A stretch of DNA of 64,000 bases from Luteimonas galliterrae (GCF_023374055.1 NZ_JAMBEP010000001.1:992001-1056000); one strand, 5' to 3'. Shown: positions 1-9,503, numbered from the stretch's first letter. The notes: generated by a model not told the origin, from the sequence alone. Numbers and translations: made by a program.

Positions 1-896
1 GGCGCGTATTCGCCGGCGCCGGGCGCGGCGATGGCGATGGCAGCAGCGCGTCGCCTCTGGGCAGCCGCGATGCGATCTACGGTTTCGAAGTGGCGAGCCC
101 GCTGCACGACGACCGCTGGCGACTGACCGCAAGCAGTGCGGACCGCTCCGCGGAATTCGACGGTGCGACCGTGCACGATCGCCGCGCGGCCGTCGGTCTG
201 CGCTACGGCTTCGACCGGCTGAGCTGGCACCTGCAAGCCAATCACGCCTTCGATACCGGATCAGGTCCGGGGCAGGCCGTCGACGGCACCGGCATCGCCT
301 TCGATCTGGGCTGGCGCTTCAGCGATGCGCTCGATGGCGTCCTGGCGCTGCGCGAATCCGACCCGGAAGCCTCGTTGCAGGCGCGCGCAAGCGGCATCGC
401 CGCCGATTCCGCGACGCTCGGCCTGGACTACCACCCGAGCGAACTGACCCGGCTGACCGGCACCGCGCAACGTTTCCGCTTCGACGACGGCAACCGCCGC
501 GACGCGCTATCGCTGGACCTGGAGCAACGCTTGCTGACGCGTCCGCATTTCCTGCTCGACGGCTTGGCCAGCGCAGGCGTCAGCCGCGGCACGCTCGACG
601 ATGCGCCGTACTTCAACCCGTCGCGCGACCGCTCCTGGGAAATCGGCCTGCGCGCCGACCGTCTGGCCTGGCGCCGCTACGACCGCCATTTCCGGCATCG
701 CCTCGCCGCGAGCGCCGGGCAGTACTGGCAGGAAGGCTTCGGCAGCGCCTGGGTGCCGTCGCTGCGTTACGAGCACGAATGGCGCTTCGGCCTGGGCAAG
801 ACGCTGGTGTATGGCGTGAGCTGGTCGCGGCCGGTCTACGACGGGCAGCGCGAACGCCACCTCGGCTTCGATGCCGAATTCCGCTGGGGGGAATGA
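1..896 (+). CDS. pgaA: PgaA, outer-membrane poly-beta-1,6-GlcNAc export porin (C-terminal part)
   Basis: The frame is open from the first bases of the window, so only the C-terminal part is present. What remains is rich in alternating aromatic/charged strands (for example WRLTASSADR, YEHEWRFGLG) and ends in a beta-strand-like tail, as expected of the 16-strand outer-membrane barrel of PgaA. The family's N-terminal TPR region lies upstream of the window. The identity rests largely on the genes that follow directly: pgaB starts 2 bases after this stop, then pgaC and pgaD. Role in the family: the barrel exports partly de-N-acetylated poly-beta-1,6-N-acetylglucosamine to the cell surface for biofilm. 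A GTG at 90 is only an internal codon and should not be taken as the start. Confidence 0.88.
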   Translation, partial: RVFAGAGRGDGDGSSASPLGSRDAIYGFEVASPLHDDRWRLTASSADRSAEFDGATVHDRRAAVGLRYGFDRLSWHLQANHAFDTGSGPGQAVDGTGIAFDLGWRFSDALDGVLALRESDPEASLQARASGIAADSATLGLDYHPSELTRLTGTAQRFRFDDGNRRDALSLDLEQRLLTRPHFLLDGLASAGVSRGTLDDAPYFNPSRDRSWEIGLRADRLAWRRYDRHFRHRLAASAGQYWQEGFGSAWVPSLRYEHEWRFGLGKTLVYGVSWSRPVYDGQRERHLGFDAEFRWGE

Positions 897-897
897 C

Positions 898-2772
898 ATG
901 TTCCGAAGAATGAAAACGCTGTTGCGCGCATTCGCGCTGTTGTGCGCGCTGCAAACCGGCGCCGCGATCGCGGCCGAACCGGACGAACTGCTGGTGATCA
1001 GCTACCACGACGTGCGCGACGACGTCGCCCTGAAAGGCGATGCGGACGAATACGCGATCAGCACGCAGAATTTCGCCGCGCATCTGGATTGGCTGTCCGC
1101 GCAGGGTTACCACCCGATCAGCCTGTCGCAACTGATCGACGCCTCCGAGGGCCGCGCCGCGCTGCCGGAGAAGCCGGTCCTGCTGACTTTCGACGACGGC
1201 TTGCGCAGCCTGTATACAAAGGTGTTCCCGCTGCTGCGCGCCTACCGCTTCCCGGCGCTGGCCGCGGTGATCACCGGCTGGGTCGACCTGCCGCAGGGCC
1301 GCAACGTGGACTTCGGCCCCAGGCCGTACACCCACGACGATTTCGTCACCTGGGCGCAACTGCGCGAAATGCAGGACTCCGGGCTGGTCGAGATCGCTTC
1401 GCACACCCACGACCTGCATCACGGCGCGCAATCGAACCCGCAAGGCAACCAGACGCCGGCGGTGATCACCCGCATCTACGACCCGGCGCGCGGCGCTTAC
1501 GAAAGCGAAGCGGCCTACCGCGAGCGCCTGAGCGCGGACCTGGCGCGCAGCAGCGCATCTCTCGCGCACCACCTGGGACGCGAGCCGCGCGCGATCGTCT
1601 GGCCCTACGCGGCCTACAACCGTGCCGCCAACGACATCGCCGACGGGTTGGGCATGCGCGTCACCTTCGACCTGGAGGGCCGCAACGCCAAGCTAGGCCG
1701 CGACCTGCACGGCCTGGCGCGCTTGCTGATGCTGGGCAACCCCACCGTCGCCGAACTGGCCTACGATCTGCGCCGCAACATCGAACTGGAAAGCGTGCGC
1801 GCGCTGCAGATCGATCTGGATGCGGTCTACGATCCGGATCCGGCGCAGCAGGCGCGGAACCTGGACCTGCTGATCGAACGGGTCAAACAGATCGGCCCCA
1901 GCCACGTGTTCCTGCAGGCGTTCGCCGACCCCGACGGCAACGGTTCGGCCGACGCGCTGTACTTCCCGAACCGCTTCCTGCCGATGCGCGCGGACCTGTT
2001 CAACCGCGTCGCATGGCAATTGCACACGCGCGCGGAAGCGGTGGTTTACGCCTGGCTGCCCGTGCTCGGCTATGAACTGCCCGATGCCGCGCAGCGCAGC
2101 GCGCTGGCGATCGGCGGCGCGCAGGACCACGAAATCTTCCGCCTGGATTTCACCCGGCCGCAGGCGCGCGAGCTTATCGCCGGCATCTACGAAGACTTGG
2201 CCGTCAACAGCTACTTCGAAGGCCTGCTGTTTCACGACGATGCCTTCCTGCGCGACGGCGAACTGCGCGGCCTGCATGCGGACGCGCCCGCCGCGCGCAC
2301 CCGGGCCCTGATCGATTTCACCCTGGAGCTGAAGGCCGCAGCCGAGAAATGGCGGCCGAAGCTGAAAACGGTGCGCAACCTGTACGCCAACACCGTGCTC
2401 GATCCGGCCAGCGAAGCCTGGTTCGCCCAGCGGCTGGATGCGTTCAACCGCGCTTACGACCACACCGCGCTGATGGCCATGCCATGGATGGAGAACAGCC
2501 GCCGGCCGCGGCAGTGGATGCGGGGACTGGTCGAGGAAGTGCGGCGCCACGACCCGGGCTTCGTCAAGACGATATTCGAGCTGCAGACCGTCGACTGGCG
2601 CAACGGCAAGCCGATCGCCGGCGACGTGCTGAAACGCCAGAGCCGCGAGCTGCAGGCGGCCGGCGTGCGCCACATCGCCTGGTATCCCTACGACTTCATC
2701 GCCGACTCGCCGTCGATGGAAGTCGCGCGCGAGGCCGTCTCGGCGCGCAATTTCCCGTACATCGCGAAGTGA
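898..2772 (+). CDS. pgaB: PgaB, poly-beta-1,6-N-acetyl-D-glucosamine N-deacetylase
   Basis: 624 residues. The ATG at 898 follows a GGGGGGAA ribosome-binding site that overlaps the end of pgaA; an upstream in-frame start at 871 lies inside pgaA and is less likely. A signal peptide ends near AAIAA/EP. The N-terminal half is a NodB-type polysaccharide deacetylase domain with the metal/catalytic TFDDG motif (D99, D100) and HTHDLHHG. The C-terminal half is the GH153-like (former DUF187) glycosidase domain of PgaB. The enzyme removes some N-acetyl groups from PNAG in the periplasm so that PgaA can export it. E. coli PgaB is a lipoprotein, but here there is no lipobox cysteine at the cleavage site, so this copy looks soluble or otherwise tethered. 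Confidence 0.93.
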   Translation: MFRRMKTLLRAFALLCALQTGAAIAAEPDELLVISYHDVRDDVALKGDADEYAISTQNFAAHLDWLSAQGYHPISLSQLIDASEGRAALPEKPVLLTFDDGLRSLYTKVFPLLRAYRFPALAAVITGWVDLPQGRNVDFGPRPYTHDDFVTWAQLREMQDSGLVEIASHTHDLHHGAQSNPQGNQTPAVITRIYDPARGAYESEAAYRERLSADLARSSASLAHHLGREPRAIVWPYAAYNRAANDIADGLGMRVTFDLEGRNAKLGRDLHGLARLLMLGNPTVAELAYDLRRNIELESVRALQIDLDAVYDPDPAQQARNLDLLIERVKQIGPSHVFLQAFADPDGNGSADALYFPNRFLPMRADLFNRVAWQLHTRAEAVVYAWLPVLGYELPDAAQRSALAIGGAQDHEIFRLDFTRPQARELIAGIYEDLAVNSYFEGLLFHDDAFLRDGELRGLHADAPAARTRALIDFTLELKAAAEKWRPKLKTVRNLYANTVLDPASEAWFAQRLDAFNRAYDHTALMAMPWMENSRRPRQWMRGLVEEVRRHDPGFVKTIFELQTVDWRNGKPIAGDVLKRQSRELQAAGVRHIAWYPYDFIADSPSMEVAREAVSARNFPYIAK

Positions 2773-2779
2773 GGCGGCC

Positions 2780-4024
2780 ATGAACCCCATCCTCTCCGTG
2801 CTGTTCCAGTTCGCCTTCTTCTATCCGATCGTGATGTCGTTCTTCTGGATGGCGGGCGGGCTGTACTACTACTTCCGCCGCGAGCGGCTGTCCCCGCCGC
2901 GCACCGCGCCGCCGCCGATCGAGGATCCGCCGTTCGTATCGATCCTGATCCCCTGCTTCAACGAAAGCGAGCAGGTCGACGAAACCATCGCCGCCGCGCT
3001 GGCGCAGCGCTATCCAGATTTCGAGGTGATCGCGATCAACGACGGCAGCAGCGACGACAGCCCGCAAAAGCTGAACGCCCTCGCCGCCAGGCACGACCGG
3101 GTGCGCGTGATCCATCTGAACCGCAACCTGGGTAAAGCCAACGCCCTGCGCATGGGCGCGCTGGCGGCGCGCTCCGAATACCTGGTCTGCATCGACGGCG
3201 ATGCGCTGCTGGACGAATACGCCACGCACTGGATGGTGTCGCACCTGCTGTCCGGGCCGCGCGTGGGCGCGGTCACCGGCAACCCGCGCATCCGCAACCG
3301 TTCCACGCTCCTGGGGCGGCTGCAGGTGGGCGAGTTCTCGTCGATCATCGGCATGATCAAGCGCGCGCAGCGCGTTTACGGACGCCTGTTCACCGTGTCG
3401 GGGGTGATCAGCGCGTTCCGGCGCACCGCCCTGCACCGGATCGGCTACTGGGCCGACGATATGGTGACCGAGGACATCGACATCAGCTGGCGCCTGCAGA
3501 TGGACCATTGGGACATCCGCTACGAGCCGAACGCGTTGTGCTTCATCCTGATGCCGGAAACGCTGAAGGGATTGTGGAAGCAGCGGCTGCGCTGGGCGCA
3601 GGGCGGCGTTGAAGTGATGCTGCGCCATACCCGCGACCTGCTCAGCTGGCGCAAGCGGCGAATGTGGGCGGTGCTGTTCGAATACATGCTCAGCGTGGCC
3701 TGGGCCTACATCATGCTGTTCATCATGGTGCTGTGGGCGGTCGGCCTGTTCGTGGCTATGCCCGAGCAGCTGTACGTGCGCACCATCCTGCCGTCGTGGC
3801 ACGGCGTGATCCTGGCGATGGTCTGCCTGACCCAGTTCGCCGCCAGCCTGATCATCGACCGCCGCTACGAAACGCGAGTAGGCCGCAACTACTACTGGAT
3901 GATCTGGTACCCGATCGCGTACTGGATGCTCAGCCTGTTCACCACCGTCACCGCTGTGCCGAAAACGTTGTTGAAAAAGCGCAAGCGCGCCACCTGGACC
4001 AGTCCGGATAGGGGGATCCGATGA
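2780..4024 (+). CDS. pgaC: PgaC, poly-beta-1,6-GlcNAc synthase (glycosyltransferase family 2)
   Basis: 414 residues with an N-terminal membrane segment, a cytosolic GT2 domain, and about three C-terminal membrane segments. Processive-synthase motifs are all present: NDGSSDD (UDP binding), DGDALLD (DxD), TEDID (catalytic base) and QRLRW at residues 268-272 (Q/RxxRW). It polymerises UDP-GlcNAc to PNAG at the inner membrane. It starts 7 bases after the pgaB stop with GAGG upstream, and its stop overlaps the pgaD start (ATGA), so the two are translationally coupled. In E. coli the PgaC/PgaD pair is activated by c-di-GMP; the same control is inferred here, not seen. Confidence 0.95.
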   Translation: MNPILSVLFQFAFFYPIVMSFFWMAGGLYYYFRRERLSPPRTAPPPIEDPPFVSILIPCFNESEQVDETIAAALAQRYPDFEVIAINDGSSDDSPQKLNALAARHDRVRVIHLNRNLGKANALRMGALAARSEYLVCIDGDALLDEYATHWMVSHLLSGPRVGAVTGNPRIRNRSTLLGRLQVGEFSSIIGMIKRAQRVYGRLFTVSGVISAFRRTALHRIGYWADDMVTEDIDISWRLQMDHWDIRYEPNALCFILMPETLKGLWKQRLRWAQGGVEVMLRHTRDLLSWRKRRMWAVLFEYMLSVAWAYIMLFIMVLWAVGLFVAMPEQLYVRTILPSWHGVILAMVCLTQFAASLIIDRRYETRVGRNYYWMIWYPIAYWMLSLFTTVTAVPKTLLKKRKRATWTSPDRGIR

Positions 4025-4467
4025 AATTCGATTCGAGTGTCATCCATAAGCCGCGTTCGCAGCCCGCATTGCAGCGCGGGTTCTTCAGCGTCGTCACTTT
4101 CGCTTTCTGGCTGGCCTATGCGTACATGTGGCTGCCGCTGCTCACGCTGTTCCTGTGGCTGCTGGGCGTGCGCACGGCGGTATTCGAGCTGTACCTGCGC
4201 GAACACCAGGTCGAACCCTTCCTGCTGGTATCGCTGCCGGTGCTGGCCCTGGCCAGCGCCACGGTGCTGATCGCCTGGGCGGAGTACAACCGCTGGCGCT
4301 TCCGCGCCAAGGATCGCCGCAGCGCGCAGCCCGACATCGGCAAGCACGATATCGCGCTCGCCTTCGGCAGCAGCCAGGAAATCGCCCAGGCGCTTTCGGC
4401 GAGCAAAGTGGCGTTGTTGAAGATGGACGATGCCGCAACGCCGATGGGCGTCTCGATCCTGGCCTGA
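4021..4467 (+). CDS. pgaD: PgaD, PNAG synthase accessory subunit
   Basis: 148 residues. The ATG overlaps the pgaC stop by four bases. Two hydrophobic segments (about residues 25-55 and 70-95) are followed by a charged cytosolic tail, the layout of PgaD, which forms the c-di-GMP-responsive synthase complex with PgaC. Sequence conservation in this family is low, so the assignment depends on position at the end of pgaABC, length and topology. The C-terminal tail (from about residue 100) is longer and more polar than the short membrane core. Confidence 0.85.
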   Translation: MKFDSSVIHKPRSQPALQRGFFSVVTFAFWLAYAYMWLPLLTLFLWLLGVRTAVFELYLREHQVEPFLLVSLPVLALASATVLIAWAEYNRWRFRAKDRRSAQPDIGKHDIALAFGSSQEIAQALSASKVALLKMDDAATPMGVSILA

Positions 4468-4556
4468 CCTGCACGACCCGCAACGCAGCGTTGCGGCGTC
4501 CCGGGAGCGGAAACGGTCGACGCCGGCTAGAATGCCGACGCCCGACCAGGATTCCG

Positions 4557-5816
4557 ATGAACCTCCCCTACTCCGACTCCGCCGCGGCATCGCGTTCGTG
4601 GAACGGCCGCGCGCTGGTGCTGTTCGGCATCGCGCTGGCGGCGTTCAACCTGCGCACCGCCGTCACCTCGCTGACGCCGCTGCTCGACGACCTGGGTCGG
4701 CTGTTTGGTTTCGGCGCGACCATGACCGGCGTGTTCGGCATGCTGCCCAGCGCCGCGTTCGCGACCTTCGGCGTGATCACGCCCGCCATCGCGCACCGCA
4801 TCGGCCTGGAGCGTTCGGCGTTGCTGTCGATGGCGCTCGCAGCGGCGGGACTGGTGCTGCGCTCTGCGGCCGACGGCACCGGCGTGCTGCTGATCGGCTC
4901 GGTGGTCGCGCTGGCCGGCATGGGCATGGGCAACGTGGTGTTGCCGCCGCTGGTCAAGCGCTATTTCCCGGACCGCATCGGTGCGGTGAGCACGCTGTAC
5001 ATCACGGTGCTGCAGTTCGGCACCATCCTGCCGGCGCTGGTCGCGGTGCCGCTGGCGGCGGAAGCAGGCTGGCGCATGTCGCTAGGCGTCTGGTCGCTGG
5101 TCGCGGTCGCCGCGGCACTGCCGTGGATCGGCGTACTGCTGATCGAACGCCGCAAGGATTCGCCGCTGGCGCGCAGCCACGATCGCGCAGTAACCGCGGA
5201 AGACGAAGCCCCCGAACTGGCCGCGCCGCCGGCGCGCGGCCGGGCCTGGCGCTCTTCGATCGCGTGGGGCATGGCGCTGATGTTCGGCATGACTTCGCTC
5301 ATCACGTATTCGATGTTCACCTGGCTGCCGAAACTGCTGGTGGAAGCCGGCGCCACGCCCGGATTCGGCGGCACGATGGTCGCGCTGTTCTCGACCCTGG
5401 GCCTGATCAGCGCGCTGCTGATGCCCGCGATCGCGGTGCGCGTGAAGAATCCCTTCCCGATCGTGCTGGCCTGCGCGGCGTGCCACGTGGCCGCCTTCGC
5501 AGGCCTCCTGTTCGCGCCGATGGCGGCGCCGGTGCTCTGGGTAGCCTTGCTGGGCCTGGGACCGAGCACGTTCCCGCTGTCGCTGACGCTGATCAACCTG
5601 CGTACGCGCACGCCGGCCGGTTCGGCCGCGATGTCCGGGTTCATGCAGGGACTGGGTTATGCGGTGAGCTGCATCGGCCCTTTGCTGTTCGGCGTGCTGC
5701 ATGAGGCGACGCACGGATGGCTGTGGCCATTCGCGATGCTGGCTGTCGCAGTGGCCGTGCTGATCGTCGGCGGATGGCTGGCGTGCAGGCCGCGGATGCT
5801 CGAAGACACTTGGTAG
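4557..5816 (+). CDS. MFS transporter, CynX/NimT type
   Basis: 419 residues with about 12 hydrophobic helices. The N-terminal part (FNLRTAVTSLTPLLDDL) is the signature region of the CynX/NimT (cyanate/2-nitroimidazole) MFS subfamily. A longer open frame reaches back into pgaD, but the ATG at 4557 has AGG a few bases upstream and the family's usual N-terminus starts here. A TAGAAT hexamer at 4528-4533 could be a -10 box, so it may be transcribed independently of pga. Substrate is unknown; family members export or import small organic anions and nitroimidazoles. Confidence 0.8.
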   Translation: MNLPYSDSAAASRSWNGRALVLFGIALAAFNLRTAVTSLTPLLDDLGRLFGFGATMTGVFGMLPSAAFATFGVITPAIAHRIGLERSALLSMALAAAGLVLRSAADGTGVLLIGSVVALAGMGMGNVVLPPLVKRYFPDRIGAVSTLYITVLQFGTILPALVAVPLAAEAGWRMSLGVWSLVAVAAALPWIGVLLIERRKDSPLARSHDRAVTAEDEAPELAAPPARGRAWRSSIAWGMALMFGMTSLITYSMFTWLPKLLVEAGATPGFGGTMVALFSTLGLISALLMPAIAVRVKNPFPIVLACAACHVAAFAGLLFAPMAAPVLWVALLGLGPSTFPLSLTLINLRTRTPAGSAAMSGFMQGLGYAVSCIGPLLFGVLHEATHGWLWPFAMLAVAVAVLIVGGWLACRPRMLEDTW

Positions 5817-5821
5817 CCAGC

Positions 5822-5853
5822 TTAGCCCTCTCCCGCTTGCGGGAGAGGGCTAA
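5822..5853. repeat. 15-bp stem palindrome between convergent genes
   Basis: A perfect TTAGCCCTCTCCCGC arm and its complement are separated by two bases. It lies between the convergent MFS gene and the ester hydrolase gene, so it may act as a bidirectional terminator, although there is no T-run. The same CCCTCTCCCGC palindrome core recurs near 8024-8045 and 28835-28866, so it is a dispersed repeat. Confidence 0.75.
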
Positions 5854-5862
5854 AGCGGAGGG

Positions 5863-7776
5863 CTATTTCACCGGCAGGCTGATGAAACTGCCCTTCTGCG
5901 GCCCGTACCAGATCTTCTGCGTCGCTTTGCGGTAATCCTCCGGCTTGGCGAAAAAGATATTCGGCACGAAAGTCTGCGGATTGCGGTCGTACAGCGGGAA
6001 CAGCGTCGACTGCACCTGCACCATCACCCGGTGCCCGGGCAGGAAAGTGTGGTTCGCCGTCGGCAGGCCGAACGCGTAAGGCAGCGGCTGGTTCGGCGCG
6101 ATCGCCTTGGGATGCTCGAAGCTTTCGCGATAGCGGCCGCGGAAGATGGCCAACGATACGGCGAGCTCGTAGCCGCCCATCGCCGGCGCGGACGCCATCG
6201 TGTCCGGATAGACGTCGATCAGCTTGACCACCCAGTCGCTGTCGCTGCCGCTGGTGGACGCCAGCAGATTGACCTGCGGCGCGCCGGCGATACGCAAGGG
6301 CTCGGTCAGCGGCTCGCTGACGTAGGTGAGCACGTCCGGCCGGTCGTCGGCGAAACGCTGGTCCTGCACCAGCCACGTCGTCCATGTCTCGCGGTCGCCC
6401 ATGCGGGAGGGACGCGGCACGAACGGCACCGGTTTGGCGGGATCGGACACGTATTCGTCGTACTGCGGCCCATCGGCGGCCGGCGCTTCGAAGGAAAGCT
6501 TGCCGCCGGCTTGCAGATACAACGCCTTGGGCTGCGCGGCGCAGCCCTGCTCGCAGCTCAGCGGCCAAGAACTCAGGCGGTCCCAGTGGTTCTCGCCGGT
6601 GTCGTAGATGAAGACCGGCGGCGTGTCGGCTTTCGGCGCGCCTTCGACCAGGTATTGGTCGAAGAACGGCTTGAGCACATCGCGGCGGAACTGCAGCGCG
6701 GTATCGCCTTCGAATTTCAACGCGCCCAGCGATGCGGCGCCCACGTTCACTTGACTATGCCGCCACGGTCCCATGACCAGGTAGTTGCGGTCGTTGCCGG
6801 CGTCCTTGGACTCCATCGCCGGATAGCTGTGGATCGCGCCCCACATGTCTTCCTGGTCCCAGAGGCCTTGCAGCCACATCGTCGGCACCTTGAGGGGCGT
6901 GCGCGCCATCACCTTGTCCAGCGCCTGTTCCTGCCAGTAGGCGTCGTAACTGGGGTGCTCGGTGAGCTTGCGCCAGTACGGCAGTTGCTCCATGCCGTTG
7001 GCCTTGGCGTAATCGCCGGCGGAACCGGCGCGCAGGAACGTGGTGTAGTCGTCGTAACCCACTTCGGCGATAGGCTTGCCTTTGCCTTTCTCTGCGGTTT
7101 GGCCGGTGAAATAGTCGAAATTGACCTGGCGGAAAGCGCCGTAGTTGAACCAGTCGTCGCCCATCCAGCCGTCGATCATCGGGCTTTCCGGCGCCGCGAC
7201 CTTCAATGCGGGATGCGGATCGACCAGCGCCATCACCACGGTGAAGCCTTCGTAGGAGGAACCGATCATGCCGACCCGGCCATTGGATTCCTTCACGTGC
7301 TTGGTCAACCACTCGATCGTGTCCCAGGCATCGGTGGCGTGGTCGACCCTGGTGCCGTTGAGCGGGCCGCGCAGCGGCCGCGTCATCACGTAATCGCCTT
7401 CCGAGCCGTATTTGCCGCGCACGTCCTGGAACAGGCGGATGTAGCCGCCCTGCACGAACACCTCGTCGCCTTCGGGCAGGATGTCGATCATCCGCGGCGA
7501 ATCCATGCGGCTGGAACGGCCGCTGGCGTCGTAAGGCGTTCGCGTCAGCAGGATCGGGGCGTTCTTGGCGCCTTTGGGCACCACGATGACGGTGTGTAGC
7601 TTTACGCCATCGCGCATCGGCACCATGACCTCGCGCTTGTCGTAGTCGTAGGTCGACTTGGGCGCGACGTATTTTTTGCCGGTGATGTCCGGCGCCATCG
7701 GCGAGGTCTGGCACCAGGCGGGAGATGCGATCAGCAGGCCGACAAACAGCGGTCCGACGAAACGGTTGACGAGCAT
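5863..7776 (-). CDS. aehA: Alpha-amino-acid ester hydrolase (CocE/NonD family)
   Basis: 637 residues with a signal peptide (cut near AWCQ), an alpha/beta-hydrolase core and a C-terminal jelly-roll domain typical of X-Pro dipeptidyl-peptidase/cocaine-esterase-like enzymes. Length and active-site numbering match the structurally known Xanthomonas citri enzyme as I recall it: nucleophile S174 in GSSYEG, D307 and H340 (WRH) complete the triad, and the carboxylate cluster D208, E309, D310 that binds the substrate alpha-amino group is intact (LWDQED). The family hydrolyses alpha-amino acid esters and amides and can make or cleave beta-lactams with an alpha-amino side chain, such as ampicillin. Periplasmic or secreted. 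No operon partner; repeats lie on both sides. Confidence 0.92.
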   Translation of the reverse strand: MLVNRFVGPLFVGLLIASPAWCQTSPMAPDITGKKYVAPKSTYDYDKREVMVPMRDGVKLHTVIVVPKGAKNAPILLTRTPYDASGRSSRMDSPRMIDILPEGDEVFVQGGYIRLFQDVRGKYGSEGDYVMTRPLRGPLNGTRVDHATDAWDTIEWLTKHVKESNGRVGMIGSSYEGFTVVMALVDPHPALKVAAPESPMIDGWMGDDWFNYGAFRQVNFDYFTGQTAEKGKGKPIAEVGYDDYTTFLRAGSAGDYAKANGMEQLPYWRKLTEHPSYDAYWQEQALDKVMARTPLKVPTMWLQGLWDQEDMWGAIHSYPAMESKDAGNDRNYLVMGPWRHSQVNVGAASLGALKFEGDTALQFRRDVLKPFFDQYLVEGAPKADTPPVFIYDTGENHWDRLSSWPLSCEQGCAAQPKALYLQAGGKLSFEAPAADGPQYDEYVSDPAKPVPFVPRPSRMGDRETWTTWLVQDQRFADDRPDVLTYVSEPLTEPLRIAGAPQVNLLASTSGSDSDWVVKLIDVYPDTMASAPAMGGYELAVSLAIFRGRYRESFEHPKAIAPNQPLPYAFGLPTANHTFLPGHRVMVQVQSTLFPLYDRNPQTFVPNIFFAKPEDYRKATQKIWYGPQKGSFISLPVK

Positions 7777-7924
7777 GCGCTAGCGACTCCCCGGTGGCCA
7801 ATCTGCGACTTTATTCCCCGTTGCCGCGAGGGGGAACGTGACTAATGGCAGGGATAAGCGCCAAACGCTCCGGAAGTGAAACAAATCGCGCTCAATCTCT
7901 CTTTTTTCGGCGGAGTTGTTTTTC

Positions 7925-8084
7925 GCCGTCATTCCCGCGAAGGCGGGAATCCAGTGACTTTGACGCCGCACCAGATAGCAAAGAAGCTATCTGAAAGTCC
8001 GCGCGCCCTCACCCAAGCCTCTCCCGTAAACGGGAGAGGGCTAAAGCCAAGTCACTGGATTCCCGCCTTCGCGGGAATGACGGC
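7925..8084. repeat. Composite inverted repeat (CATTCCCGCGAAGGCGGGAA type)
   Basis: The gap from 7777 to 8084 holds no gene. It contains two copies in opposite orientation of a unit reading GTCATTCCCGCGAAGGCGGG (7928 onward) and its complement (8051-8084), each with its own internal hairpin. Between them is a CCCTCTCCCG palindrome (about 8018-8045). Short open frames through these units (giving HSREGGNP peptides) are artefacts. The same unit recurs at 17617, 28748, 37155 and 42607. Confidence 0.85.
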
Positions 8085-9395
8085 TTAAAGCAACGGCTGG
8101 GGACGTCGACCTATTGTTGCCAAACGCCGATGAAGCTCATCCAGCCGCAAATCTGCAGCCGCACCTGGCGACACGCGCTCCGCCAGGCTGCGCGCGGGAT
8201 CGCCTTCCTGCCACCGCGCAGGATCGGCCGCCTGCTTGTAAGCATCGCGAAACGGCACGCCCTGTCTGGCGAGATCGACCGCCAGGTCGGTCGCGTACAT
8301 CGACGGCTCCAACGCTGCCTGCATGCGCTCGGTGCGCCACTCCAGGTTGCGCAACAGGTCCGGCAGCAACGCCAGCGCGCCCAGCCCCTTGCTGAAACCA
8401 TGGAACAGCGCGCCCTTGCTCACCTGCAGATCGCGGTGATAGCCCGACGGCAGCGACAGCAGCTGTTCGATCTCGCAGCGGGCGGCCGACACGCTCGCAT
8501 AGCTGGCGCGCATCAGTTCGATCACGTCCGGATTGCGCTTGTGGGGCATGATCGAGCTGCCGGTGGTGTATTGCGCCGGCAGCGCGACGAAGCCGAATTC
8601 GGCGCTGGTGAACAGGCTCAAGTCCCAGGCCAGCCGGCGCAAGTCGAGCATCGCGCTGCCGAACGCTTCCAGCGCCGCCATCTCGAACTTGCCGCGCGAG
8701 AGTTGCGCATACAGCGGCGACACCTGCAGGCGCGCGAAACCGAGCGCTGCGGTCGTATGTTCGCGGTCCAGCGGCAGGTTGACGCCGTAACCGGCCGCGG
8801 TGCCGAGCGGATTGGCGTCGATCCATGTCCGCGTTTCCGAAACGCGTGCGGCGTTGTCGATGAAGGCCTCGGCCCAGCCCGCCCACCATGCGCCCAGCGA
8901 AGACACTACGGCGCGCTGCAAATGCGTATAGCCGGGCAGCGGCACGTCGCGTTCGGCCTGCGCACGCGACAACGCTATCCCGGCCGTCTCGATGCACAGC
9001 GCCAGCGCCCGCGCCAGTTTCTCCTTCAACCAGAGCCGCGTCGCGACCAGGATCTGGTCGTTGCGGCTGCGCCCGGTGTGGATGCGGCGGCCGGAATCGC
9101 CGAGCCGCTCGATCAGCCGCGCCTCGATCGCCGAATGGCCGTCCTCGTACTGCGCATCGAGCACGAAAGCGCCGCTGCCGAAATCGCCTGCCAACGCGTC
9201 GAGTTCGCGCAACAATCCGGCCAGTTCTTCCGCGGACAGGATGCCGATCCGCTGCAGGCCCTCGGCATGCGCCTTGCTGGCGGCGATGTCCTGGAGAAAG
9301 AATTCGCGGTCGAGAATCACATCGTCGCCGGCCAGGAAAGCCTGGATTTCCGCATCGACCGTGACGCCGGGTTTTTGCCAGAGCAGATCGGACAT
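8085..9395 (-). CDS. argH: ArgH, argininosuccinate lyase
   Basis: 436 residues. ATG at 9395 is chosen because AGGA lies 8 bases upstream; a TTG two codons earlier also exists. The fumarase/aspartase superfamily signature [12 protein letters not shown] is present, as is the TGRSRND region. It catalyses the last step of arginine synthesis, splitting argininosuccinate into arginine and fumarate in the cytosol. It is the distal gene of the arginine cluster, separated from argC by a 108-base gap that holds a large palindrome. In Xanthomonas proB/proA often follow; here a repeat block and an unrelated hydrolase follow instead. Confidence 0.96.
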   Translation of the reverse strand: MSDLLWQKPGVTVDAEIQAFLAGDDVILDREFFLQDIAASKAHAEGLQRIGILSAEELAGLLRELDALAGDFGSGAFVLDAQYEDGHSAIEARLIERLGDSGRRIHTGRSRNDQILVATRLWLKEKLARALALCIETAGIALSRAQAERDVPLPGYTHLQRAVVSSLGAWWAGWAEAFIDNAARVSETRTWIDANPLGTAAGYGVNLPLDREHTTAALGFARLQVSPLYAQLSRGKFEMAALEAFGSAMLDLRRLAWDLSLFTSAEFGFVALPAQYTTGSSIMPHKRNPDVIELMRASYASVSAARCEIEQLLSLPSGYHRDLQVSKGALFHGFSKGLGALALLPDLLRNLEWRTERMQAALEPSMYATDLAVDLARQGVPFRDAYKQAADPARWQEGDPARSLAERVSPGAAADLRLDELHRRLATIGRRPQPLL

Positions 9396-9422
9396 GTGCA
9401 ATTTCCTATTTCGCTTTCGCTC

Positions 9423-9496
9423 TGTGGGAGCGGCTTTAGCCGCGAGCTCTTTTCTGGGCAGAGGGTCAAGAGCTCGCGGCTAAAGCCGCTCCTACA
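9423..9496. repeat. Large palindromic repeat, copy 1 (TTTAGCC subtype)
   Basis: TGTGGGAGCGGCTTTAGCCGCGAGCTC and, after about 20 bases, the mirror arm GAGCTCGCGGCTAAAGCC...CTACA. The unit folds as one long hairpin with smaller hairpins inside the arms. Located in the argC-argH gap, where it could modulate mRNA stability or read-through. Six more copies are in this window. Confidence 0.92.
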
Positions 9497-9503
9497 AGGG
9501 TTC

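Noticed and set aside
6031-7599. 522-residue open frame on the plus strand
   Set aside because: Antisense to the alpha-amino-acid ester hydrolase, whose full active site is conserved.
7876-8088. Short frames giving HSREGGNPVT peptides
   Set aside because: They translate the CATTCCCGCGAAGGCGGGAA repeat; the same peptide appears wherever the repeat does.
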